DNA from: Anaeromicropila populeti
Lineage (GTDB): Bacteria > Bacillota > Clostridia > Lachnospirales > Lachnospiraceae
Direction: 5' to 3'
DNA: 64,000 nt
Assembly: GCF_900112775.1 (NCBI RefSeq)
Contig: NZ_FOYZ01000003.1
Coordinates: forward strand, 127,494-191,493
A model generated the notes under the pieces. That model saw only the letters and a program-made list of their open reading frames with translations, was not told the DNA's origin and made no database searches. Position numbers and translations under genes: made by a program. Below are positions 52,810 through 63,127 of this stretch, piece by piece (within the stretch, counting starts at the first letter, position 1; each line of letters starts with the position of its first letter).

Positions 52810-54126
52810 TTATTCATTCAATACTTGGTTTAAAACCTCTGCTAAAGGAGTCATTGCATTTTTAGCTTCCTGTAGAGTATTGGCATCCGTCCCCAATTCA
52901 ATTAACAGTGACTTTTCTCGTAAATGCAGATTATATCGGTAATTTTTTAAATAAATTGGCTTTGTCAGATTTGGATATTGTTCCATTGCCTTTATTTTTA
53001 ATTGAAGACTAAATGCAAGATTGGCTTGTAAATTAGGATTTTTTAAATATTCAATATCTCCCTTTTGATTTCTGCTAAGCCCATTAAAGAACATAATTTG
53101 TGCTGTAGGTTTTCCATCTACTGTAGTAATGGTTTTTCCTTTATTTAAGCTGGAGTCTCTATGTATATCTATCACTACCTCAATACTGGGATACCTGGCC
53201 AGTGTTTTCTTTAGTGCGGACAGAGCCACAGTATAGCTTTTATTCCGGTCAATACTGCCATCGATAATATCATATTGGGTTTTATCATGAATCACATTGT
53301 AACCATAGGTATTTGCCAAAACATTCGCCAGTTCAGTCCCTACTCCTACAACCGTTTCTTCAATCTTTCCTTCATGGCTGTCTGTGAATGCTTCTGAACC
53401 TCCATGTGTATGGTAAATTAAAATCTGTGGATTGTCAGTATCCTTTTCCATCTTAAAATTTTTTTCCAGCAACTGTTTCGCATTAAAGATTTTATTATCA
53501 ATTGTTGTTTTTCCATCTACAATATAAAAATTCTTTGTCAAAAACTCTGTTGTTAAATCTTGTTTCAATGTCTGAATTAATTTTTTATTCTGCTCCAATT
53601 TATTTGTTAATTCAATTGTACTCTCCACTTCATTGGCAGCTATCTCCTCATAATAAGAATCTCCGTTTAATACGCCTATGGTTCCAAGGCTTCCATTTTC
53701 CTCCTGGACATGGCTTGCCAAATCATTATCTACTATAATCAGGTTATCCTCGTCCTCATCATCTGGTTCATAAAATACTGCCTGGTCAGTATCTGAAATA
53801 ATATTTGCATAAGCAAATTCTATCTTATACTGGTTAATTGGAAATTGTTCTAAAAATGCTGCTGCAATCCAACTGCGTCCTGCATTCTGATCCATTTCAG
53901 GAAGCTGTTTGTATGCTGCAATAGGATAACAGGCTCTTACAGCTTGTATACTGACACTGGATATCAAATTATTCATTAACCGGCTGAATAGTGAGTCTGA
54001 TTTTTCTAATTTACTCTTTGCATTAAAAGATATGCAGCAGGCGGCAATAAACATAAAACTAATACTAAGGAAAAAGCTTATTCTCTTACTTGCTTTTTTT
54101 CTTTTTGTAATTTGAACCAGTTCCAT
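52810..54126 (-). CDS. spoIIP: Stage II sporulation protein P
   Basis: SpoIIP is a cell-wall amidase and endopeptidase that, with SpoIID and SpoIIM, drives engulfment. The 438 residues have a basic N-terminus, a membrane helix (about 17-34), a variable linker, and the amidase domain with LIYHTHGGSEAF (His239, Glu245) and VIDIHRDS (His322). The conserved C-terminal block is SLLIELGTDANTLQEAKNAM. The ATG follows AGGTGGTGTAAC. It lies 57 bp after gpr. Confidence 0.94.
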   Translation of the reverse strand: MELVQITKRKKASKRISFFLSISFMFIAACCISFNAKSKLEKSDSLFSRLMNNLISSVSIQAVRACYPIAAYKQLPEMDQNAGRSWIAAAFLEQFPINQYKIEFAYANIISDTDQAVFYEPDDEDEDNLIIVDNDLASHVQEENGSLGTIGVLNGDSYYEEIAANEVESTIELTNKLEQNKKLIQTLKQDLTTEFLTKNFYIVDGKTTIDNKIFNAKQLLEKNFKMEKDTDNPQILIYHTHGGSEAFTDSHEGKIEETVVGVGTELANVLANTYGYNVIHDKTQYDIIDGSIDRNKSYTVALSALKKTLARYPSIEVVIDIHRDSSLNKGKTITTVDGKPTAQIMFFNGLSRNQKGDIEYLKNPNLQANLAFSLQLKIKAMEQYPNLTKPIYLKNYRYNLHLREKSLLIELGTDANTLQEAKNAMTPLAEVLNQVLNE

Positions 54127-54183
54127 GTTACACCACCTGCCATCTACCTTCTATTATTCCATTGTATTCATTTTATTGCACAT

Positions 54184-55140
54184 TTATGCCCCGATTCCCT
54201 TAAAGAAGCATTGATTAAGAGCTTCTGAAATTGTATAGCTAATCTGCTTAATAGATTCATCTATATTTTTTGGTGTCACAAACATGTTTCTCATAGATGG
54301 ATCATTCATTTCCTGAATAAAACACTCCACCTCTTTTTCGCTAAAACCCTGTCTGCTTAGCAGACGTTCCAGATGTTCCGATACAATTGTCGCAGCATCT
54401 ACAACTGTTGGAACTCCTAATGCAATCACATCCACACCTAAGTTTTTACGATTCAGCTCCTTTCGGTTGTTTCCCACTCCTGCTCCAGGGCTAATTCCTG
54501 TATCGGTAATCTGTACTGTCCTGTTTAACCTTTCTACACTTCTGGCTGCCAATGCATCAATTACGATTACTAAATCAGGCTTTGTTTCATGTATGACTCC
54601 CGCAATAATTTCACCTGTTTCCATTCCAGTTTGTGCCATAACTCCTGGGGAAATTGCACTCATAGATTCCATGTTATGCTTTTCCTTAAACTCTTTCCCA
54701 TATTCATTAATTAAATGTCTTGTTACAAATAAATTATCTACTACATCTGGTCCCAAAGCATCTGGTGTCACTTCACGATTTCCTAAACCCACAACAAGTA
54801 CCTGCTTATTTTTCAAGCCTCCTGCTAGTCTTTCTACATATTTTGCTATTTCTTCAGAAAGTGGTTTATAAAAATTTTCATCCTTCTCATTTAAATGAGG
54901 AGCTTCTATAGTAATATACGTCCCTATTGGTTTCCCCATCACCTTTTCACCCTGTTTATCCGTAATTTCTACTGTAGTTACCCGAATGTCCTTCTGCTCA
55001 TTCTCTTCTTTTTTTAAGATTACTCCCTTTATCTCAACATTATCTTCGGTAAAGCTTTCACGTACTTCCAGTGCTAAATCTGTTCTTCCCCCCTTCATAG
55101 ATGTTTCAGATTCACTGTTCTTACTTTGTTTCCAATTCAT
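54184..55140 (-). CDS. gpr: Germination protease GPR
   Basis: GPR cleaves small acid-soluble spore proteins during germination. From the ATG at 55140 the protein has 318 residues: a short propeptide, then GGRTDLALEVRESF. The conserved GLGNREVTPDALGP, SAISPGVMAQTGMETGEII and VVIDALAARSVERLNRTVQITDTGISPGAGVGNNR blocks follow. The ATG has GAGGAA nine bases before it; the upstream GTG (55149) lies directly against that site. Together with spoIIP and sigK it shows a spore former. Confidence 0.95.
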   Translation of the reverse strand: MNWKQSKNSESETSMKGGRTDLALEVRESFTEDNVEIKGVILKKEENEQKDIRVTTVEITDKQGEKVMGKPIGTYITIEAPHLNEKDENFYKPLSEEIAKYVERLAGGLKNKQVLVVGLGNREVTPDALGPDVVDNLFVTRHLINEYGKEFKEKHNMESMSAISPGVMAQTGMETGEIIAGVIHETKPDLVIVIDALAARSVERLNRTVQITDTGISPGAGVGNNRKELNRKNLGVDVIALGVPTVVDAATIVSEHLERLLSRQGFSEKEVECFIQEMNDPSMRNMFVTPKNIDESIKQISYTISEALNQCFFKGIGA

Positions 55141-55223
55141 TTTTGTCACTTCCTCTTTCTCCTGATTCTTATTTTGCTACTGGATATTTTGCCCCAAAAA
55201 TGAATTAATATGAACCTAAATCA

Positions 55224-58200
55224 TTAACTCTTTTCGATTTCTACGTGTGTACCTGCTTTGCCAGCAACCGATGGCTTCACAAGCAGCTTAACTGGAATAC
55301 GGGTTTTTACAGATTCCACATGGCTGATAAGCCCTACCTTCAGTCTTTCATGATGAATTTTTTCAATGGAACTCATTACAACATCCAGCAGGTTATCATC
55401 TAATGTACCGAAACCTTCATCTAAAAAGAACAATTCGAGAGGCGCGGTTCCCTTCAATTGAATTTGCTGGGACAGCGCCAATGCCAATGCTAATGATACT
55501 AAAAAAGTTTCTCCTCCAGATAAGGTAGAGGCATCCCGGGTTACACCGCCGTTTTTAAAATCGCGTATCATAAATCTACCTGTTTCGTCTACTTCAATTC
55601 CATAGTTTCCATTTGTTATCTCCTGAAGTCTTTTGGCTGCATCGATTGAAATATATTTTAGTCTTGAAATTGCTACAAACTCAACAAATTTTTTCCCTTT
55701 AAAAAGCTTTTCAAGTTCCTCAATTAATGACTGTATATGTGCCGCCTTCTCCTGCTTTTTCAAAACCTCCCGAATCAATAATAATTTTTCTTCCATTTCA
55801 TTTATTTCATGCTCCAGTGTATGAAAAAGCTTCTTCTTTTCCTCCTGGTCTTTCTCAATAAACAACTTCTTTTCTTCTAACTGTTCCCACTCTGCTTTTT
55901 CTATCCTTCGTTCCCCTAATTTTTCCCGGACATGAGTCAGCAGACTTTGAATACTCACTATCTCCTCCTTGTACTGACTGAGCTGTTTCATGTAGTCTTT
56001 GTATACATTTTCTTCCAAATTCCCTGCTTTTACTTCATCCTGACTATGAAATCCCTGCTCCTCCATAACAATAACAAAGTCCTTTTCTAAGTTTCTTTGC
56101 TGGGTCTGTAACAGCTGATACCTAGATTCTATTGTCCTCAGCGTCTGCTGGCACCTGCTGTAGGTTTCTTCTATATTTTTTTTCTGTTGTTCAAATTCTT
56201 TACTATTCCTTTCGATCCTTTTAATTTCCAATTCCACTTCTTCTAGACAGCCATGAATATTGGTTTCTGCCTTGTCCTCTTGATTCCATTGAATCTGTTC
56301 CAATTTTCTCTCATAATGCATTCGTTTTTCATTTACATGATCTGTCAAGAGTCGTATTCCCTCTTGCATGCTCACCAATTCCTGCTCACATTTATTCGTT
56401 TCAATGGAAATTTCCTGCATCTGCTTCAATAAAGTGCTTTGCTCATCCCTTAACTTCTTAAGTCTTACTGATAACTTCTTTGCTTCTTTATCCTTTTCTA
56501 TCAGCAAGGAGCTTTCCTTTAAAAAATCTTTTATATGAATCTTATCCTGTAATATGATTAACTGTTCTTTCGCTTCATTATAAAGCCTGATTTTTAATTT
56601 GTAATCTTCTTCTGCCTGCCTTAAACTCTTGGTTTTTTCAAAAATCTTATTTCTAAGTTCCTTATATCGATCTAGCTTTTCTAATTTTTCTTGAATGACT
56701 TCTTTCGTATCTTCTCCTAGCTCTGCACCCAGTTCTTTTATAATTTTTTTATCCTCCTGGATTTGTTCTTCATAGATGGCTGTTCTAGATAAAAGATCCG
56801 ATAGTGCTTTGGTCACCTGGTCAATTTGTAATTCTATTTTTTCTTTTTCCTTTTTTAGTATAGCAATGTGTTTCGTGTCATCCTGCTCTATATAATGCTT
56901 TACATGATGTATACTCCCACAAACTGGGCAAGGAACTCCCTCTTCCAATTGCTGTCTTATAATTTGTGCAAGATTTTCTTGTTCCTCTTTTTTTATTTTA
57001 ACCTCAAATTCGAGATCTTGATTTCTAAACATTTTTTCTCTGTCTAATAATTCATTCCGCTTTTCACTTAATTCCATTACTAATTGAGAGTTCTTGGCTG
57101 CCTTATCGCTAGCTGCATTATACTTGTCCCTTGCTTCCTTTCTTTTATACAAGTCTTTTTGTAAGAAAGCTAGTTTCTCTTGCTCTTTCTCGTAGTCTTC
57201 CTCTTCTAAATTAAAAAAATTCTTTAGCTTTAGATATTCCGGAAGAATTTGATTATATACCCGTTTCTCTTCTAAAAATCTTTTTTCTAAGTGTTCTTTA
57301 TCCTTCTCATATTCTGATTTTTTTTCTTCATATGAGGCTCCTGCTAGAATTTGCTCTCTTAAAACAGGATCCACCGTTTTTTCCATCAGTAATTTTTCCT
57401 GAACACTTATTTCTTCTGCTGTTGACAGTGCTTTTTTTTCTATCAGTTCCTTTTTTTTCATGCATTCTGCTTTCTGATCTTTCAGAACATCCAAACGACA
57501 ACTGTATTCTACAAGCTGTTTTTTCTTTTCCCTTAACTCTTCAAATAAAATGACGGCATCTTTACAATCTTTCTGCTTTAAATAAAGTTTAGGCAGTTTT
57601 TCTTGCTGAAGTGTATGCCAAAGCTGAAAACTTTCGTCTACTCTTTCCTTTTCCAATTTGCACTCCTGCAAAATAGCCATTTGCTTTGTCTGCTCCTGTA
57701 ATGCCTGATTAGTCTGCAAAACATTTTGCTCAAAAGCTTCTAGATAAGGTTTTACTCTTTTAGTCCCTTCATGTATTACAATCTTTTTTTCAATCCCCTT
57801 CATATCATCAGACCGTTCTTCTAGCTTTATAAGACGGCCATGATATTCTTTTTCTTCCTCTTGTAGTTTCCAGATTTCTTCTGCTTCTTTATGCTGCTTT
57901 GTGATTGCCTCCAGGAAATCTGCTGTACTATTCAGTTCCATTTCACAGTTATTCTTATCTTTTTTCTTTTCCTCCAGCAAGCTATTTGAAATACCGCTAT
58001 ATGCCTGTAATTCGCCTCGATAACCTTCCATTTCTGATTGAAGTAGCTTTTTATGAATGGAAAGCCTGTTGGCAAGACAATCTCCGTATTTTTCTAGATG
58101 AAAAAGACGTTCCAACATTTCACGTCGTTCCTTTCCCTCCAGCTTTAAAAATTCACTAAAACGCCCCTGTGGCAACACTACTGTTCTTTGAAAATCTTCC

Positions 58201-58616
58201 TGTCTAAGTCCAATAATTTCAATCACTTTTTTATTTACTTCTGTTATCGTGTCTGCCAGTATAACCAGCTCTTCGCCTTGATCCTCAAAAATTCTCCCCT
58301 TACCAGAACGAACACTATTTGTCTTTTCTGAGAATTTAAACTCTCGTTCCACCAGATATCTTTTTGTTTTCCTCTCAGTTACTTGAAAGAGAAAGGAAAC
58401 ATTTGCTGACTTTAGATTGACATTAATAAAATTAGAACTTTTTACTGCTGGCTGTCCATACAAAGCAAGCATCATGGCATCTAATATAGTAGTTTTACCA
58501 CTTCCAGTAGGACCAAATATACCAAATAGACCTTGCTCCGACAGCTTAACAAAATCAACTATTTGTTCCTCTATAAAACTATTTATTCCCTTTATTTTTA
58601 ATACAAGCGGCCTCAT
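55224..58616 (-). CDS. sbcC: Exonuclease subunit SbcC
   Basis: SbcC is the SMC-like ATPase of the SbcCD nuclease, which opens hairpins and protein-blocked DNA ends. The 1130 residues have Walker A GPTGSGKTT near 38, and long coiled coils broken by the zinc hook CPVC (Cys563, Cys566). The ABC signature TLSGGETFLVSLALAL is followed by Walker B LELFFLDEGFGTLD. The ATG at 58616 has GGAGGAGG six bases before it; the ATG two codons earlier has no spacing. It overlaps sbcD by 38 bases, which points to coupled translation. Confidence 0.96.
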   Translation of the reverse strand: MRPLVLKIKGINSFIEEQIVDFVKLSEQGLFGIFGPTGSGKTTILDAMMLALYGQPAVKSSNFINVNLKSANVSFLFQVTERKTKRYLVEREFKFSEKTNSVRSGKGRIFEDQGEELVILADTITEVNKKVIEIIGLRQEDFQRTVVLPQGRFSEFLKLEGKERREMLERLFHLEKYGDCLANRLSIHKKLLQSEMEGYRGELQAYSGISNSLLEEKKKDKNNCEMELNSTADFLEAITKQHKEAEEIWKLQEEEKEYHGRLIKLEERSDDMKGIEKKIVIHEGTKRVKPYLEAFEQNVLQTNQALQEQTKQMAILQECKLEKERVDESFQLWHTLQQEKLPKLYLKQKDCKDAVILFEELREKKKQLVEYSCRLDVLKDQKAECMKKKELIEKKALSTAEEISVQEKLLMEKTVDPVLREQILAGASYEEKKSEYEKDKEHLEKRFLEEKRVYNQILPEYLKLKNFFNLEEEDYEKEQEKLAFLQKDLYKRKEARDKYNAASDKAAKNSQLVMELSEKRNELLDREKMFRNQDLEFEVKIKKEEQENLAQIIRQQLEEGVPCPVCGSIHHVKHYIEQDDTKHIAILKKEKEKIELQIDQVTKALSDLLSRTAIYEEQIQEDKKIIKELGAELGEDTKEVIQEKLEKLDRYKELRNKIFEKTKSLRQAEEDYKLKIRLYNEAKEQLIILQDKIHIKDFLKESSLLIEKDKEAKKLSVRLKKLRDEQSTLLKQMQEISIETNKCEQELVSMQEGIRLLTDHVNEKRMHYERKLEQIQWNQEDKAETNIHGCLEEVELEIKRIERNSKEFEQQKKNIEETYSRCQQTLRTIESRYQLLQTQQRNLEKDFVIVMEEQGFHSQDEVKAGNLEENVYKDYMKQLSQYKEEIVSIQSLLTHVREKLGERRIEKAEWEQLEEKKLFIEKDQEEKKKLFHTLEHEINEMEEKLLLIREVLKKQEKAAHIQSLIEELEKLFKGKKFVEFVAISRLKYISIDAAKRLQEITNGNYGIEVDETGRFMIRDFKNGGVTRDASTLSGGETFLVSLALALALSQQIQLKGTAPLELFFLDEGFGTLDDNLLDVVMSSIEKIHHERLKVGLISHVESVKTRIPVKLLVKPSVAGKAGTHVEIEKS

Positions 58617-59823
58617 CCTCATCCTCCTCCGATACTATTTTTAATAATAATTCTACTAGCTCTGGTTCTGGCTCGCCTCCTTTTTCCCTGATAAAAAACT
58701 CCCGAAAAACCTCTTCAAACGGCTTTTCGGCAAAATTCAATGCTTCCTCACTGGCTGTCTCCAGCCTTGGAAAGATAGGAATAATTTCAAGAATATCATC
58801 TTTGATGCTCTTTAACTGCTTTATTTCCTGTTCCGTAATAAATGTCTCTGTTTTTATTTCCAAATACACCCAGCATTGTCGATTACTGTTTTCCATACAC
58901 TTTCTCACTGCTTCCTCAAAAGCATTACACTTCCAGATTTCAATTGGCTTATAGGTATTTAATGGAATTTCCTCCACTTGACACGGCTCGCCTGCTTGTA
59001 CCTCAACTAAAAATACTTTTTTTTGAAAGGCTGCTTCTCCTTTATGATAATGAAGGGGAGCCCCAGCATAACGTGCTCTTTTTTCTGTCCCAGGTACAAT
59101 CTGTGGTCTGTGAATATGTCCAAGAGCAATATACTGTGCCTGCTTGGGAAAACATTTACTATCTACAATATAACTTCCACCTAGCGAAATACTCCTCTCA
59201 GAACCACTTTCTTCTATCCATGCAACAAATAAATGTGCTGTTAGTAAATTAATCGTGTCCTCCTGATAATGAACTGCCAGTGAATCCATTAGCTGTTTCA
59301 GACGTTCTCCATATGATTTTAATTTCTCCTCTTCCTCAGACATTTCAGTATAAATCATTTCTTCCAGCCTTTTTTCACTTGGAAAAGGAATTGTTACAAT
59401 CACTGCCTGTTCCTCACCAATTTGAAGTTTAAAATAACCTTCTCCTGATTCAGTTATTTTATGTTTGCCGTATGTCCCTGTCTGGGCAATTGCCTTAGGA
59501 GTTCCCAACATAATAATTCCATGTTCTCTTGCTAATGGTCCTGCTGCAACCAGACGTTCTGGGCTATCGTGATTACCCGCTATTACCAAAGTTACACGTT
59601 CCCCATCTCTAGATAATTTTTTTAACGTATCATAGAACAATTGTTCTGCCTTTGCAGGTGGATTGGCTGTATCATAAATATCTCCTGCAATAATCACTAA
59701 ATCCACTTTCTTTTCTTCTACTAGTTTAACAAAATCCTCTAGAAACCTTTCTTGTTCCCAAAGCCTGCTGTTTCCATCTAGATATTTTCCTAAATGCCAA
59801 TCACTTGTATGCAAAATTCTCAC
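58579..59823 (-). CDS. sbcD: Exonuclease subunit SbcD
   Basis: SbcD is the Mn2+-dependent nuclease of SbcCD. The 414 residues begin with the metallophosphatase motifs HTSDWHLGK (Asp8, His10), IIAGDIYD (Asp48) and VIAGNHDSPERL (Asn84, His85); ALGHIHRPQ follows further on. The C-terminal helical region should bind SbcC. The start is GTG after AAAGGAGGACAG. The last 38 bases are shared with sbcC. Confidence 0.96.
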   Translation of the reverse strand: MRILHTSDWHLGKYLDGNSRLWEQERFLEDFVKLVEEKKVDLVIIAGDIYDTANPPAKAEQLFYDTLKKLSRDGERVTLVIAGNHDSPERLVAAGPLAREHGIIMLGTPKAIAQTGTYGKHKITESGEGYFKLQIGEEQAVIVTIPFPSEKRLEEMIYTEMSEEEEKLKSYGERLKQLMDSLAVHYQEDTINLLTAHLFVAWIEESGSERSISLGGSYIVDSKCFPKQAQYIALGHIHRPQIVPGTEKRARYAGAPLHYHKGEAAFQKKVFLVEVQAGEPCQVEEIPLNTYKPIEIWKCNAFEEAVRKCMENSNRQCWVYLEIKTETFITEQEIKQLKSIKDDILEIIPIFPRLETASEEALNFAEKPFEEVFREFFIREKGGEPEPELVELLLKIVSEEDEDEAACIKNKGNK

Positions 59824-59919
59824 AATACTGTCCTCCTTTATATACCAGCCTTTTCCTTATACTTTTATTAGTATAACATGTAACGTTTTATATGGAAATA
59901 GCGAGCCCCCGTTATTTCA

Positions 59920-62900
59920 CTAATGCGTTCCCCCCACTTTATAATCTGATGCTGCTGAACGATTCCAGTCATACAGAATGCTGTCCCCATCTCGAAAAGA
60001 AAATGTTGTATATTCGTTATCTGTTTTTTCCCGAGAAAACCCTTCCATTTCCCACATATTGCAATATCCATTCTGTTGGTTCTTTTTATTTACATAGCTT
60101 AAGTGTTCCTTTCCGTCTTGTATTGTTTTGATGGAAAAATTCACAACTAAATATCCTTTCTTTAACCAGAAATCTTCCTTAAAATCAAAAGCTCCATTAT
60201 TCTCATAATATGCTTTCAAAGGAAATGCCTTTGGTACTACATAAATTTTACTAGGCAGATAATATTCTCCATACCATTTTTGCATAGACCTTGTAACCGT
60301 TTTCCACGAAACATTTATAGGAAGCTCATTCATGCTGGAATAATTTTTTTGGATAGGAATATAGGTATCTCCAATATAAGTTCTAAAATTCTCATTTAAC
60401 TGAACAGACTGGAAACAAAACATCGGATATTTCTTATTACGGATACTGTCTATCGTTTCACCAGTCACCTTGCATTTCACCTTAAGTTCTTCCTTGCTTA
60501 CTGCAAGAAAAGGACTTCCTAATGCCCTATTCTTCACATTTTCTGCATCCCTTTTACTGCCAATGCGAACTAGTATTTCTTTTTCCTCTCCAATTGTTTC
60601 AGAATAATAAACATCCACTTCTGTCCTGTTTTCTCCTGTTTTATCAATATAATAGAACTCTGGTTTTATTACTATACTGTCACTCTCCTCATACATATTA
60701 CCGATTGTAGTTAAATAATATCGGATAGAATACCCCGTCTTTAATATTCCTTCTGTAGAATCATATGGATGACTTCCTTTTACAAGAGGAATCGTATTCC
60801 TACTACTTCTATCCATTCTTTTACCGTCCTGATTATTAATGCCTGCCCAATAGGTGAAACCTGTTGGTTTTAATGAATCAGTCTGACGGAATACAGCCTG
60901 CCACGTTGGATAGTCTGATATATCATAAATAGAAAGTCCATATAGCCTGCCCGATATTTCAACGCATACAGAATCCGAAGCAATGTAATGGGCAGGATTA
61001 AGATTCGCAAGATTTTCTTCTAGAAGTGTTTCATTCTGTACAGTGGGAATGTTTACCGCAATACTCCTGCACTGTATCTCATAGCAGCCTTCCTTGACCC
61101 ATATGGGAAGGTAAAACTCTGTCCAATCGTCTTCTAGTGTAATCCACGTATATTTGCAATAATACTGGCTGCCTATATATACATCAAAGGGAAACTGAAC
61201 CTGCCTGCATTTTGTATACCGTTCATAATCCCTATATCCATATCCTGTCTGGTACAAATGCTCACCTTCCGTTGGCAAATACAATGAAAATGTCTTGTCT
61301 AACACGAGGGATGCTCTGGTTTTATCTGGATTAAGCATCTGATTATATGGCACCCCATTGGATACCATGGCATCACAGATAACTGGTGTATGTACAACAA
61401 CTGGATTAATTCCCTCTATTTCATAGACCAGTTCATTATGATTTTCTGTTGTACTAACCGTTTCATATGTTATGTTTCCTGACGCAGCATACTCCTGATT
61501 TAAAATATGCTGGGCAATACTTAAATCATCTTGAAAAAGAACGTTTTCACCTGTTATTGCAGCCTGCCCTATAATTTCTTTTGGCGGATTTGTTTCTTTT
61601 TCTCTCCAATGCTTATCCATTACAATCTGCTGCCCCATAGTTAAGAAATCATTTGCTACAAGTATTTGGGGAACCTGCTGCTGGGCATAAGTAGAAAAGT
61701 TTTCTGATGGAATTTCTGGCCGTTGATTACTACCAGTAAGACTTTCTGATGGAATGATAACAGTATCTTGATAGACTGGGATTTTCATATGATTATTCTC
61801 GTCAGAATCTGCTTGATATACTAGTTGTGGAATAGAATAATTCTTAGGAACCAACACAATCGATTGATTAGGAAATACTTTATTACGGACTACAGCATTT
61901 TTAATTTTGTAATACTGTAAGGATTCAATCACCCAGTAAGAATAGGTTCTTTCCACCTTGATTTTTTTCGTAATTGTCTTCTCTTCCTTTTTTTGAACAA
62001 TTTCTTGTTCCTCTGTAGAATTGCTGTCATTCCATTTTAAATGATAGGTTTTTTGAATCGTAACATAAAAAGATTTTGTTCCATAGATTTTCTTAAAATG
62101 ATAAGACAGTAAATAAGACTGGGACATAACATTTACATATAAATTTTCTTTTACTGGAATTCCTTCTGTAACATCAAAAAACTCTTTACCTCTTTCTTCT
62201 GCACCAATGACTGCACTTATATCAGGAGATTCTAGATTTCTAATCTGTTCCGTTTCCGTAATTGTTTCTTTCGACGGCGTTTCTCTCATAATAGCTACAA
62301 ACCGGACACCTCCTGGCCTCTGCCGAATCGTTCTGTTTTGTATACTGGCCTCTGACTCTCCGTTCAGTAAGCTGCGTCCAGTTCCTTCTATTGCCCTGCC
62401 GCTTATATAATACTGGATATAGCTTTTATATAACTCATATGTTGTATTACGATATACCATTTCTTTACGAAATGTTACAGCAAGCATAGTGCCTGGCTTT
62501 ACCCATCTGGCTTTGTCATAAAGCTCTGTTTTTATAATTGCTCCAGATGCTGTTTTATACTGAAGTTCTACAGGCTCCAATGCCGCCTCATACCTTACCT
62601 TAATATCAAATCTGTCTCTGAAATCATTGGGATTTTTCCAATTTTCAGCTCTCATAATAGAGGGCAGATCATAAATTTTACTTCCATAGGCTATTCCATT
62701 ATGCATCACCTGAAAGATACCATGGAGATATATAATATCGTTATTTTGAATCTCATCAAAGCCGGCTTGGATAAATGCTGCATTCACAGCTTCCTTTGGA
62801 ATAGTAAAGGTAACATATACCGTACTTTCCGTTTCTCTTTCCTTTTTCCACTCCTCTTTTAAATAAATCGTAGCACACTTCAGCTTTTGCGGATATCCGC

Positions 62901-63111
62901 CATTGCTTGCTTCTCCGCTTAGACAAGGTTCTCTTGTCACTGTAAAACCAACTGTTTTCCACCGAATAGAAGACACTGCCTTTGTATCAACTGTAATAAA
63001 CTTAATTCCACCTTCCACTGTTGTAACGCCAGTATTTTCCGCAAAGCTTTCAGGGCTTTTCCAAAAGACAATACAAGCTACAACCAGTATCAGTATCCAT
63101 TTTTTATTCAT
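59920..63111 (-). CDS. Large exported protein of unknown function
   Basis: The 1063-residue protein starts with a signal peptide (MNKKWILILVVACIVFWKSP, likely cut near SFA-EN). The rest is strand-rich, with repeated pieces such as RWKTVGFTVTREP, RDRFDIKVRYEA, VRFVAIMRETPSKE and YYITTIGNMYEES-like segments, many Tyr and Trp, and no cell-wall sorting motif or membrane tail. I do not recognise a characterised family; it may belong to one of the DUFs of large Lachnospiraceae surface proteins (DUF5704 is one candidate). The ATG at 63111 is chosen for GGAGGAG ten bases before it and because it opens the signal peptide. It lies 16 bp after the SLH-like gene. Confidence 0.7.
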   Translation of the reverse strand: MNKKWILILVVACIVFWKSPESFAENTGVTTVEGGIKFITVDTKAVSSIRWKTVGFTVTREPCLSGEASNGGYPQKLKCATIYLKEEWKKERETESTVYVTFTIPKEAVNAAFIQAGFDEIQNNDIIYLHGIFQVMHNGIAYGSKIYDLPSIMRAENWKNPNDFRDRFDIKVRYEAALEPVELQYKTASGAIIKTELYDKARWVKPGTMLAVTFRKEMVYRNTTYELYKSYIQYYISGRAIEGTGRSLLNGESEASIQNRTIRQRPGGVRFVAIMRETPSKETITETEQIRNLESPDISAVIGAEERGKEFFDVTEGIPVKENLYVNVMSQSYLLSYHFKKIYGTKSFYVTIQKTYHLKWNDSNSTEEQEIVQKKEEKTITKKIKVERTYSYWVIESLQYYKIKNAVVRNKVFPNQSIVLVPKNYSIPQLVYQADSDENNHMKIPVYQDTVIIPSESLTGSNQRPEIPSENFSTYAQQQVPQILVANDFLTMGQQIVMDKHWREKETNPPKEIIGQAAITGENVLFQDDLSIAQHILNQEYAASGNITYETVSTTENHNELVYEIEGINPVVVHTPVICDAMVSNGVPYNQMLNPDKTRASLVLDKTFSLYLPTEGEHLYQTGYGYRDYERYTKCRQVQFPFDVYIGSQYYCKYTWITLEDDWTEFYLPIWVKEGCYEIQCRSIAVNIPTVQNETLLEENLANLNPAHYIASDSVCVEISGRLYGLSIYDISDYPTWQAVFRQTDSLKPTGFTYWAGINNQDGKRMDRSSRNTIPLVKGSHPYDSTEGILKTGYSIRYYLTTIGNMYEESDSIVIKPEFYYIDKTGENRTEVDVYYSETIGEEKEILVRIGSKRDAENVKNRALGSPFLAVSKEELKVKCKVTGETIDSIRNKKYPMFCFQSVQLNENFRTYIGDTYIPIQKNYSSMNELPINVSWKTVTRSMQKWYGEYYLPSKIYVVPKAFPLKAYYENNGAFDFKEDFWLKKGYLVVNFSIKTIQDGKEHLSYVNKKNQQNGYCNMWEMEGFSREKTDNEYTTFSFRDGDSILYDWNRSAASDYKVGGTH

Positions 63112-63127
63112 CTGCAAATAACTCCTC